Positions 43,412 to 54,500 of a DNA stretch of 64,000 nucleotides are shown here, piece by piece. The notes beneath the pieces were generated by a model that did not search any database, was not told the DNA's origin, and saw nothing but the letters and a program-made list of their open reading frames with translations. The position numbers were made by a program, and so were the translations under genes. Source of the stretch: Stenocarpella maydis. Its lineage: Eukaryota > Ascomycota > Sordariomycetes > Diaporthales > Diaporthaceae. The first letter of the stretch is position 1, and each line of letters starts with the position of its first letter. Where the stretch lies: contig NQMI01000017.1 in assembly GCA_002270565.1 (NCBI GenBank), positions 444,150 through 508,149 of the forward strand, in the 5' to 3' direction.

Positions 43412-45255
43412 CTATCTGCGGTCTCTCGAGTAATCCCAGTCTCTGTCAGGCACTCTTCCAGCCATGGGCGACCGGCTACGATATCGGCGGTCGCGCGGTG
43501 GACGGTCCCGGTCTCGGTCCCGATCCCTCTCACGCTCCCGCTCACGCTCGCGGTAGCTCGGGATGTACGTGTCGACGTCGCTTCTTCCGACTGCGGGTCT
43601 GTTCCGAGGCGGCGGCGGCGCCGCGCGGTCGCGGTCTCGGTGTCCGTCAAGATACATGTCCGGTCCGCCGCTGGCGTAGTTATCGACGGGAGGCGGCGGT
43701 CTGGGAGGAAGGCCGTGCGGACCTCGGGACCAGGCTGGCAGTCTCTCACCCGGGCCAGGACCATTTCGGTGAGACTGGGGCGGATACCGACCGCCATTCA
43801 TGCCGTTGCGGCCACCATAACCATCACTGCTGTTGAAATTGGGGTTTCCGGCACCGTCATGAGGTTGCGGTCCGCGCCCGACAGTTCCGCCCTTAGGAGC
43901 AGGAGGCAGCGCTGCTTTGCGGTCGTGGAACTTTCTCCTATCCAGTTCGTGACTCTCCTCCATGATAGGCAACTCACCAGGTTGCGCCGGCAGTGGGGCC
44001 GTGTGTAGGTATGGATGCTCAAGCGCATCGATCGCGTTGATGCGCTTTTTCCAGTCGAGCCGCAGGAGTTCTCTGAGGAGGGCAACGGCCCCCGTCCCGT
44101 ATCTATCACAGCGTTAGACATGCCATCTCAAGGGGAGGGCCGCACCCGGGTTGGCTTACTTAGCGAACCGATGGCCGAGGTCTCCCGGTCGTGACCGAGG
44201 CTTGATTGCCTCCGCTCCGGGCAGTTGTCTAAAGCCTGGCATGTTGTCTTCCGTGGGCGTGCCGCACAGGTCGAAGATTAGCTCGAGTTGGTGATGGTCA
44301 CTCTCGCCAGCCAGGATCGGCTTTCCCCAGAGCATTTCTCCAAATACACAACTAACAGTCGGTAAGTATGCGGTCTTGTTTTCTGGGCTTGGGAGGACTC
44401 ACCCGACTCCCCACATGTCAATAGCCGTGGTGTATTTCTTAAGGTGCAGCAGAAGCTCAGGAGGGCGGTACCAGCGCGTAACCACCAGGCTAGTGTAGTC
44501 ACGTCTGCCTTCGCCGCCACCCCGGCCCTTCACTGGTGGCGGTTCATCGTAGAGCCTCGCGAGGCCGAAATCTGCGATCTGTAGGACTCCTTTGTTGTTG
44601 ATCAAAAGGTTGGCGGCCTTCATGTCTCGATGTAGAATCTTGTTCTCGTGCAGGTACTTGAGACCCTCAAGAAGCTGTACTAGGTAGCACTTGATCTGCG
44701 CCTCGGTGAAGGTGATAGAGGGGTTGTCGAGCAGGCCAGAGAGATCGTGGTCCATGTACGGGGTGGCCATGTAGACGACCGGTTTCTTGCGCTTGTCGGC
44801 TAATACATGAGGTGTCAGTGAACCACTGCTGTTGCTGGGCTAGAGTCTGAACCCACTGCTCCTCGCTGGATGCTCAACAGCCATGTCTTCCAGCCTGAGG
44901 ACGTTCTTGTGTGATAGAAGCTTGAGGAGCTTGATCTCCCGCAGGGCGGTGATAGGAAACTGTATTGCATCCGTCAGCAACCGTGTTCAGCTGACCTCGT
45001 CGGCGGGCGCGCTCCGCTCCGACTCACTCCATCCTTCTCATTGTGCATTATGATCTTCTTCAAAGCCACGAGGGCGCCCGTCTTTCTGGATCTGGCGCGA
45101 TGGACCTCGCCGAACGTCCCCTCTCCCAGCTTACCCAGGACCTCGAAATCGCCGATCCGTGAGCACCCGACAAAGCTGTTCTTTGGGCGCATGTGGTCGA
45201 GCGCAAAGTGTCGGGGAGAGCCGGTCGCGCCAGCGCTCAGGGTCGGCGCGCTCAT
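43412..45255 (-). CDS. BUR1: cyclin-dependent kinase BUR1/SGV1 (CDK9-type)
   Basis: CTD and Spt5 kinase that promotes transcription elongation with its cyclin Bur2. Five exons, 45255-45028, 44959-44857, 44799-44403, 44351-44160 and 44102-43412, give 536 residues. The kinase domain begins [20 protein letters not shown] with ATP-binding [13 protein letters not shown], continues with [15 protein letters not shown] (the PITAxRE helix), [15 protein letters not shown] (catalytic loop), [10 protein letters not shown] and [13 protein letters not shown] (activation segment), and [12 protein letters not shown]. The C-terminal ~190 residues are disordered, Gly/Pro-rich, then RE/RD-repeat-rich ([18 protein letters not shown]) with an RSRSP motif. 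A TAG stop follows DYSRDRR. SPT4, partner of its target Spt5, is elsewhere in the window. Confidence 0.95.
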
Positions 45256-45829
45256 GGTGAGGTCGTTGCGGCAGACTTGGTGGCGAGGGTCTGTGGTTGT
45301 TCGTTGCCGGTCTGGCACTGGTCGGAGACAAGTGTCTCACGAACGGTGGGGTGCTCGCAAAGTGGGTGATGCAATGCGACTTGCGATGGGGTGGAGGTCA
45401 AGATCGGCCAGGTCAATGCGATCAGTGGCTGTCTGGCTGTGACGATTTCGAACCGGGTTCATCTGGAGAGCGGTTTAAGTAGGGCCATCTGAGAGGGGAC
45501 TTGCAGTCATGCCTTCAGAGTCCCACCTTGGAAAAATCGCCCATACGGGGTTGAACGGAACAATGGAGGGGTGGGAGGGTGAATAGGGCAAAGAAGAATG
45601 GCCCTGTGGTTATTGTTGGTTGGACATGGGACTGACTCCCTTCCCTTTGCGAAACCACTGCAAGTAGCCGGCAGGGGTTGGGCGCACAGACCACCGGTTG
45701 GAGTACGCTGGTATGTCGCCTCGCCTGACACCGCATCACTTGCCAACCAGACGGACAACCTCTCATTCGGAACGACCACTGCCACTGCCACTCGCACAAC
45801 GCTATTGAAGGACTTGCAGACCCTCTATA
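45256..45829. promoter_or_regulatory. divergent upstream region, BUR1 / small complex I-like gene
   Basis: 574 bp between divergent starts; no distinct motif named. Confidence 0.45.
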
Positions 45830-46149
45830 ATGGCCCCTCAACCTCCAAAGGGCTTCCCCCACAACTTCCGGCCACATGTGCCCCCATTCTACCGCTTCTG
45901 CGCGACAGGCCTGGGTGCCAGCATGTGGTTCTTTGTGAGTTCGAGTCGCTAGAGCCCAATTGACGGGGGAGCAGCTACTGACACTCAGTTCCAGCTGATG
46001 TACCGCGCAAAGAAGGACGGTTCGTGACCCCCAAGAAACCCTAGGACTAGCAGCCTGGCCTCGGCCTCGACCACGATCCGACGCAGACTGGCTGACATAA
46101 CCGTACAGGCCCGGTATTGATGGGCTGGAAGCACCCTTGGGACCATTAG
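45830..46149 (+). CDS. small single-span mitochondrial protein, NDUFB2-like complex I subunit
   Basis: A tiny three-exon gene, 45830-45934, 45995-46019 and 46109-46149, encoding 56 residues: a Pro/His-rich start (MAPQPPKGFPHNFRPHVPPF), a short membrane span around ATGLGASMWFFLMY, then RAKKDGPVLMGWKHPWDH. The MWFF...GWKHPWDH pattern and size match the fungal counterpart of the accessory complex I subunit NDUFB2 of the inner mitochondrial membrane. The short length makes the family call moderate, but the three in-frame joins and compact architecture support a real gene. It sits between BUR1 and the methyltransferase. Confidence 0.68.
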
Positions 46150-46375
46150 ATGACGACGAGAAAGGCGTGCTGCTGTGAGGGCAGGCTTTTCGGACTTGCT
46201 GTACCCGAGCGATCTGGCGGGCCAGCACGATGGGAACCAGAATTGCAGACGACATATCCGATTCCGTTCCCAAACGGCCTTCGCACGGCGAGAATACAGT
46301 GAACTCGAATGATCAAATAATATTAAGAGAGTGTCCATTGTGGATCTACCCGAGAGCGGCTGTCTAAGTCTACGT
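46150..46375. other. short 3' intergenic region
   Basis: 226 bp between convergent stops; nothing recognised. Confidence 0.5.
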
Positions 46376-47701
46376 TCATTGCTGGGGCTTCTCGAAAAGG
46401 TAGTGGGCGACCCCCCAGGTGTCGCCCCCGTCAAATGCGAACAGCTCGGAGCAAGCCATGTAAAAGATTTGCCACCTGCAGTACCACGTGTACGCATTCA
46501 CCTTACCGTAGGTCTCTTCAAAATGAGGCCACAGCTTCTCCCGATTCTTTATCATGGTTGAGAGCCAGTCCTGGCCAGAGGTCAGTCGCCGCGCGCACGT
46601 TGTCCAAGGCTGGGATGGAAAACTCACCTCGCAGGTCTTGGAGTAATGTTTTCCGTTGACCCACCACTGCTTTTGGATTTTAAGGTGCTGCTGGTGGTAC
46701 AGAAGCAGGTCGAACGACATCATCGTGCCCCCGGTGAAGAAGTGCGTGGTCATCCAGCCGTCTTCGTAATCATAGGGGGTGTCCTTGTGACAGAAGATGT
46801 GCAAGAAGAACTTGCCGCCCGGTTTCAGGGCCCTCGAAACCTTTGCCATTAGCTTCTCGTGGTTCTTCATGTGCTCGAACATCTGCGGCAGCTGTCAGTG
46901 ATACGATAGGCCTTGAGGTGATGTGACCAAGATCGGGGGCGGACTAACCTCGATGGAGACGACCCTGTCGAAAGACTCGGGCTCAAACTCGTAGTCGACC
47001 ACATTTCCCGTGATCACAGCCAGGTTCTTCAGCCCCTTCTCCTCCGCCTTGGAGTCGATGTACTGCTTCTGGGTCTTGGAGTTGGAAAACGCCGTTACCT
47101 TGGCATTGGGCAACATCTCGGCGAAGTAGAGCGCGCCGGAGCCCCAACCGCAGCTGGATGAGGTGACTCGTCAGCCAGGTCCAGGCGAGGCCGGGCCACA
47201 ATTAAGTTCCCACCTACCCCAGGTCCAAGATGCGCATCCCATCCTTGAGCTCAGCCCTCTCGACATAGGCCCTCAGCATCGCGATCTCGGCCTCCCCGAG
47301 CGTCTCGGAGCCCTTGGGGTACAGGCAGCTCGAGTACTTCATGCGGGGGCCCAGGGTCCCCAGGTACACGCCCGTGCCGACCTCGTAGTGCTGCTTGTTG
47401 GCCGAGGCGGTCTCGATGGCGATGGGCCGGGCGCGCGAGGCCTCAATGTACTCCATCTTGCGCGCCTGCGCGTCGGCTAGCGAGGAGGACCGGATCTCGT
47501 CGAGACGCTGGCGCAGCTGCCGCCGGATGCCCACGCGGATCACGGCGTGCGGGAGGTACCCGCTGTCCAGCACCGTGCCCAGGAGCTGGTCCGAGACTGG
47601 GAGGGGGCGGAGGTTAGCACATTCTGTTGTTTGATGCTGCGCTAATCACTGCGGTGGGGGCGGTTGTGGTGTTATGAGAAGTGAGATTTACCGTAATTCA
47701 T
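46376..47701 (-). CDS. cyclopropane-fatty-acyl-phospholipid synthase-like SAM methyltransferase
   Basis: Five exons, 47701-47692, 47596-47218, 47153-46949, 46882-46628 and 46570-46376, give 347 residues. The first exon carries only ATG AAT TAC G. The SAM-binding motif MRILDLGCGWGSGALYFAEM is assembled across an intron. Further family features are VTAFSNSKTQKQYIDSKA, FDRVVSIEMFEHMKNHEKLM, and LKPGGKFFLHIFCHKDTPYD with the downstream WMTTHFFTGGTMMSFDLLLY. This is the CFA synthase / coclaurine N-methyltransferase-like superfamily found in many fungi. The substrate (lipid or small amine) cannot be read from sequence. The N-terminal MNYVSDQLLGTVLDSGYLPH matches the usual start, supporting the 10-base first exon. 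Confidence 0.85.
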
Positions 47702-48718
47702 CGTGACACTGTATGCGATGTTAGTGAGCCGCCAAGTCCGGATTGTCACTGATACGCGCGTGTTGTATTGTACAAAGACTCCTAGTGTCGAGAGCGTGCG
47801 GATCACAATTGGAGCAGGCTGAGAATAAGTGAGCCTATAGCAACACCAGCTGCCGCAAAAAAAAAAAATCAAGAAAACCCACAGGCAGCTCGTGAAGCTC
47901 GCGAGTCCGAGCTACGGGAGACCTGGGTTGGGTAGATACTACGGTGCAAGTGGCGCATAGGATAGGATAGGCATGGATGCCTCGGACGGCAGTTCCCCAC
48001 CAAGCTGAAGTGATGCAGTCATACATGAGGAACGGCAAGGAGCGAGCCGGGCACTGTCTCTGCCAGGGGTGTTGAAACACTCTCTGACCAACAATCCAGC
48101 CTACGGAGGTCTTCAAGTATACATACATACTGTTTGCAAATTTAAAATCACTAACGTGGGTTAACAGTAAGTAGGACATATCAGTAAGTAGGACATATCA
48201 GTAAGTAGGACAGTTTTACTTTATTCAGCTACTTCTACCAACCCTAGCACCCACTTAGTGCTAAATAATCAATAAAAGTTAACACTATTTAGTACTAACT
48301 ATATTTAATTAATTATTTCTATTTAAATTTATTGATTTAAAGAGATTAAAATAGATATAATAAAGTTAAAAAGTATTAATACTTATTTAAAATGATTATT
48401 TTATAATATAAGTTATACTTTTAATTTTTTATTAATCTTATTTTGATTTCTTTATTTAACTACTTAATAATTAAAAAATTAATAATAATAGTAATATATT
48501 TTATATTTTAGAAAAGTAAAATACTTTTAATTATTTAAGTTATGTAAAAAATTAAAATAAAATTAATATTAAACTTATAAATATATGTAAAGCTAATATA
48601 GAGTATTAAAAAGTAGCTAGGACCAGGAAATAGCTAGTTTCCAGTAAATTCATTAATTATAGGCTATTTTAGCACTTGCCTAAGGCTAAGTAAGTAATTT
48701 AAGTTAATATTAGTTAAT
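47702..48718. other. methyltransferase upstream region passing into AT-rich block
   Basis: The first ~400 bp have normal composition and should hold the promoter. From about 48165 the sequence turns extremely AT-rich with no open frame of note. Confidence 0.55.
48165..48212. repeat. 17-bp tandem repeat at AT-block edge
   Basis: Nearly three exact copies of CAGTAAGTAGGACATAT exactly where composition switches to very AT-rich. This could be the terminal subrepeat of an inserted element. Confidence 0.85.
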
Positions 48719-48969
48719 ATTTCTGATGAATTTGTGCTATAAAATAGCATTCAGTTCAGCGTGTGTTTCGGCAGGGTCGCAGTGTAGTGCTCTGAGGCGA
48801 ATTCGGACAATTGACAATGGTCTGGACAACTTTGTATTGAATTAAGTTGGGCTTCTGTAAGCCCGCCTTATATACCCTCCGACCCTGTCTCACCCCTGGG
48901 CACGCTGCGGTAGGCTCTGGTGCAAATTTGCAAATGCCGGAGAATTCGCCCTTCCAACACACCATCTTT
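48719..48969 (-). repeat. LTR-like repeat, copy C (reverse)
   Basis: Reverse-oriented counterpart of copies A and B, starting CCATCTTTGG on the plus strand at its right end and finishing TTTCTGATGAAT at its left. It is flanked on the right by the same element-specific sequence as copy B. Confidence 0.75.
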
Positions 48970-49320
48970 GGTTCCAAGCCACCAGCCAACCATAGCCCTG
49001 GTAATGCCCAAATTAAGTACATACAAACTTCAGAAATCAAGCTATCTAATGCACTAAGTTATATACTTTTTGGGTAAGAAATAAGGGTAATGCAGAGGTC
49101 TGAATTAAGGTGCAAATGCAGGCCAAAATAATCGACTCACGGCCACCAAACTCATCTTGCGTCGCGCACGCACTAGGCGTACTCAGCGAAAATCGCCTGA
49201 CTCGCAAGAAGTCTAGGGTAACTCCTTACTAGAAGTCTAGGGTAACTCCTTACAAGAAGTCTAGGGTAACTCCTTGCAGGAAGTGCCAACGCCCTGCTGA
49301 GCGGTTCCGTTTAACACTAT
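48970..49320 (-). repeat. retroelement-like internal sequence adjoining copy C
   Basis: Reverse-complement homologue of 35700-36051, including the 24-bp tandem repeat. It is less degraded than copy B. Confidence 0.65.
49207..49278 (-). repeat. 24-bp tandem repeat, three copies
   Basis: Three successive units AGAAGTCTAGGGTAACTCCT plus TNCN, almost identical. Degenerate equivalents lie at 35743-35812 in copy B, so the repeat belongs to the element itself. Confidence 0.85.
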
Positions 49321-51580
49321 TGATTCTGGTGGGTCCCTGACTTTAACCCTGATAAGGTGGCGTTACTAATTGGATCAGGTGGAACGACCTTTTTGGGAGC
49401 TGGCTCCCGACCTGCGGGGTTGTCTTCTGCGGTAGTCAGCTGCTAATGCCTGGTGGTTCATAACATAAAGAACCTTTTGTCAATAATTAATAACTTATTT
49501 TTCAACTTTTAATATTATTTTCTAATATTATAAAGCTTAATAACATTAATACTTTAACTAATATAATAAAAACAACTGATGTAAATATACTTAATGTAAT
49601 AATTAAAATCTTATAATAATATTTAATGAAATAATAAATAGAAAAGGATTATAATTTACAATTTTCTTAACTTTTAAATTGTAAAGTTTAATAACTTTAA
49701 ATAATATAATAAATTAAAAACATATAAATAAAAGTATAATAAATAAAAATAACTTATAAATTACTTTTGAAAATAAAAAAGTAAAAAGAAAAATAATCCT
49801 ATAAGCTAATTATAATAATACTTAAAGGACTTATTTTAATAACTAAAGAATTAAAATTAAAGGCTAAAATATAACCTTATATACCCTGAATATATCCTGA
49901 ATATACCCTTAATAATAAAATTCATAAGGTATAAAATTAGGGTTAAAACTTACTTAAGCTAGAAATAAATATATTAGCTATAAGTTATTTAATGCATTAA
50001 GCTAAAGAAATAAATTATATAATTATATATTTCTTATTGATAAATAATATTTAAATAAAATAGCTCTTTATTAATTACTTTAAATATTTAAGTATTTATT
50101 TCTAAATAGCTTTATTAGCTTTTAATTAGCTATATTTAATTATATATCTTATTATATTTATAACTTAAATATCTTTTAAATAAAAATCTTATATATTAAA
50201 TGTATTATTAAGAACCTTTAATAATTATTATATTTATAAAGTATTAAAGACCTAAATGAAGTTAAGTTTAGCTTAAAAAACACTTAATATTAAGATTCTT
50301 TTAATGATATTTAATAAAAATAAAAAATAAAGTAATTAATTATTAAAATAACTATTAATAATAAGAATTTAATTTATAATAAGCGAAGTAATTAATAATC
50401 CAATAATTATGACAAAATTAAATATAATATAAAAACTTATAAAAAGAATACAAAGGAATTTAATAAGCTAGATTTTAAGTAAATAATAATAAATGATAAG
50501 AAATAAGTAAGATTGATGGCATCTACTTGAAAAGTAGAGGTAGCTATCTATCTTTATAAGTAAATTCCCCGTGAATTCATAGTGAATCTTAAGATTCACT
50601 ATATATTTACTGTGAATTCACCGGGAGTTAACTACTAGCGGTAATGATTATAGATGTACTATAAATTCCTAGGGTGCATTAGTAAATTTAGCCTAATTAG
50701 TGATAATTAGTATAAATATATATATATATATATTTGTAATTTATAAGAGATTACGATTTTGAAAATAAAGTTAGTATTATTTAGTATAAGGTATATTTTT
50801 CTTATTAAAAATTACTTTTTTTTAAATTTATAAAATAAATTAAACTTATAAAATAAATTAAGTATAAGTAATTAATTAAATTTAAGTCATTAGGTATAGT
50901 TAGTACTAATTAGTATTAAGTTTTATTACTTACTTAGCTTTAAGTAGGTACTAAGGTAGCTTAAACTTAATAAATTTACTGAAAACTAGTTACTTTCTAG
51001 TTCTAGTTACTTTTTAATACCTTATATTATAATCTTTTAAAATGTTACTCATTTATATTTAAACCTTTTATTTTAAATATTATAAAGTAATTAAAAGTAT
51101 TATAAGAGAAGATGTAGAGATAAGGTAGCTATCTTTTGTATGTGAATTAATGTTTATAGGAGTTAAAGGAGAAAGGTTTACTAAGTAAGTCCTAGAGGGT
51201 ATATGTGAAGGGCCTTACTGGATGACTAAGCAGCTAGTGGCGCCCCTAATTACCTATGCATACATACTTATAAGCCCTATACCCAGCCAGCATTTATATA
51301 ATAATTTTTAAATTCGCAACTAGTGTATGTTAGAGACCTCTGTATTAACCCTGGAATGTAACCCCTGGGCTGAATTTTTATAAGCATTACTTAAATACTA
51401 GGCTAAAGGCTGTAGAATCACTGTTTGACCTCCAGCTCCCAAATCAAGTAAGTCTGGATACATAATATACATGACTAGATGGTTTCCTGTGTTTTGTTTT
51501 CTAGTTGCTATTAGATATATAAAAAAGTCTCTTGAGCTTTTCCTATCCTTCCAATATATTTGGACCGTAGCCGGCATCAT
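49321..51580. other. extremely AT-rich, gene-free block (probable RIP-decayed repeats)
   Basis: The first ~130 bp (to about 49450) have normal composition and may be older internal element sequence. From 49450 to about 51400 the sequence is overwhelmingly A/T with no meaningful open frame, short AT microsatellites (e.g. near 50721) and duplicated phrases such as TGAATTCACNG near 50560-50630. Normal composition returns about 50 bp before the P5B ATPase stop. Confidence 0.7.
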
Positions 51581-54500
51581 TTACATCAACTCCATCATCT
51601 CTTCCTGGATGATCTTATACTGCTTCCTCTTCTTCTTGCTCCCCGTCACCGCCGTCTTCACCTTGCCCACCACCCAAGCCAGCCTTGGGAAGACGTGATA
51701 CTCGCTCGTCCATGCCAGGCCGAGGTAGATCAGCCCGAGCATGATCAAGAACAGTTTGAAGTCCCAGCTCATCTTGGTGAGCTGCATTATCTTCTCGGCC
51801 CAGTGAGCCGGGGTCAACACCATGTACATAGTGATAGCTAGCGCGACTCCAATGGTCACCACAAACGGCCAGTTCTTCCAGACGCCCACCCTGAACGGCG
51901 GGCCTGCGTTCAGCACCACCCCGGCCAGGATGTACTCGAAGCAGCTAACCAGGAACAGCGCTGTGTTCTCCGAGTTCTTGATGTTGGACTTCTCTGTGTC
52001 CACCTCCGGCGGGATAAACCATGGCTGCCTCCTGACCGCCACGAACGCCACAGTCTGGATGGCGATACAGACACATATCTGGCCCAGCAGCGGCATCAGC
52101 ACCTTGCGCGAGACCAGGTCCGCCGTCGGCCTTTTCCTGCACAGCTCGCGCGACGGGCCCGCCCACGACATGAAGACGGCGATGGGCAGGATGAGTGCCA
52201 GGTCGATGAACAGGAACTGAAAGTCGCCCAGGTTGGACGCCGACGCGTACAGGAACGACACCGAAGTGAACTGGATCGCCGAGTACAGGCTCATGTACTT
52301 GAAGCAGCTGAAGCTCGTCACCAGCGCTGCCCGGCCCTCGCGGATCACGTCGGGCACGCACGTGATATCGAAGATGCGGCTCGTGAAGGGCGCCGCCACC
52401 GACGCCTCTGCCTCCGAGAGCGAGATCCCCACGTCCGCCGCCTTGAGCGCCCCGCAGTCGTTGGCCCCGTCCCCGCAGAAGCCCGCGCAGTAGTCGATGC
52501 TCTGGAGCTTCTCGACGAGCTCGTGCTTCTCGTCCGGGGACATGCGCGCGTAGATCTTGCCCGTGACAAGCATCCTCCGCAACACCTCCGCAGGGGCAAA
52601 GTCCACCACCCAGCGGAAGACGTCGCCGCTGACAGCAACGGAATAGTTACGAAGGTCTGATATATGGTGGGGAAGTGACATGTCCACCTCGGCCGGGGGA
52701 GGAAGCGGCACCAGTGTCTTCTCGTCCAGCGTGAGGAGGTTATTATCGATACTTTCCCACCGCAGTTTCGCCTCTGGGTCTCTCGAGTGGCCTTCCACAA
52801 ACCGAGGCACGAAACAGTGTGCCGTCTTGTTGATCATGTTGCACTCCCTTGCGACGCTGATCGCAGTGAGGATGTTGTCTCCCGTGCACATCACGCAGCC
52901 GATGTTGGACTGCAGGAGCTCGTCCAGAACGGATGCGGTCGTGGGCTTCAGCTTGTTCTCAAAGATGATGAACCCGACGAAGTCCAGGTCAGACTCTACA
53001 TCCGCACGGGTCATCTTCTGTGCCTTGACCCAGGTCAGCTTCTTCAGGTGCTTTGTAGCACATGCGATAACCCTGTAGCCCTTGTGGGTATAGTAAGCGA
53101 GCTGCGCCTCGTAATCCGAGGGGAAGCTCTCGGGCCGGCAGATTTCCCTCATGCACTCGGGTGCGCCCTTGACGTAGATGTCGCCACTTGCCCTGCCGAA
53201 TGTGCGGACGATGACGCTCATCCTGCGTAGCTGCGATACGAACTCGAATAACTTGAGAACGCCCAGCTCAAGAGGCACCTGCTGGCCGGTATTGTCGCTG
53301 CTGTGGAGGTCAAGGCTCATCTCTGGCGGTGGTCGCGCGATAGATGGCGAGAGCCCTCGGTTCTCTTCCTCCTCGTCGCCCATGCTGCCTTGCTGTCCTT
53401 CTTCATAAGACCAGTTTGTGAATTCAAACATCTTGACGTCCAGTGGATCTCCGACAAGCTCCCCATCGACGGACCTCAAAGAGTGGCACGTTGCCATGGT
53501 GAACAGGACAGCTTTGCTGGCCACGTAGGATTGGCTGTCACCAGCTGGCGCGCTATGCTTCTTGGCTATCGAAACAGGATCCGCGAGGAGGTCCCCGAAC
53601 CTATGTGCTGACTGGTTCACGATGCGTACCCCGAGGATGTCGAGACCGTCCTCTGTGAGAGTGCCGGTCTTGTCGAAGCACATTATGTCGATCTTCCCGC
53701 CCACATTGACCCTCTGGGGGCTGATGCAGAAGATCTGCTTGCGCTTGAGCCGATTTATAGCAAAGCTGATGCCGATCGTCAGTGTGGCCGGTAACGCCGG
53801 GGGCACGACGATCGTGATCAGATCCAGTGCTCGGACAATGATAAGGTGCCAGGCTATACCCAGGCGGACAAAGTTGACGAAAGTAGCAATGAAGCCCAGC
53901 ATAGCGACGCCAGCCATGACGGATATGTATCGAAATGAGTCGCGGTAGAATTTGAACCCCGACGGTTTTGGGAACAACATGGACCGGACCAGAGCCCCCT
54001 TTGTGGTGTCAAATCCGGTTCTGACCACCATTGCCAAGGCGACCGCCTCTTGATTCCGGTCATCTTGAGGTCGGCGGGCGCGAATGATCTTGGTGCCACA
54101 GAAGAGGAAATGCTTCGCGACGTCAGCTGTGACGGCCGAAGCGCTGAGTGCCATCTCCCACAGCGTGTTGTCCGTCGCCGGGACTTTCGAAACGGGAACC
54201 GACTCTCCGGTGAGCATGCTTTCGTTGACGATGCAGTCTCCGCTCAGCAAGAGGCTGTCGCTTGGGAACTGGGTTAGGTTTGGGTCCGTGATCTCGTAAA
54301 TATCGCCGGGCACGAGTTCCCCCGAGGAAATATGCTGCCAGAACCCATCTCTCAGGACTCGGACCTCGCATTCGAAGCGGGAGATCTCGCGCAGCCGCCT
54401 CATGGTCGAGATGGTCTCGAAGAGCGTGGTGGCAATGCTCACCACCGACATGGCGAAGATGGCCATTGCGTAGTAATAATACTGGTCCATCGACCAGAGC

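Noticed and set aside
49207..49278. CRISPR-like direct repeats
   Set aside because: The 24-bp units are contiguous without spacers, in a eukaryotic genome, and belong to a dispersed repeat family.
48214..51520. Regional centromere
   Set aside because: AT-rich and repeat-bearing, but only ~3 kb long and flanked closely by active-looking genes; RIP-decayed repeats explain it better.
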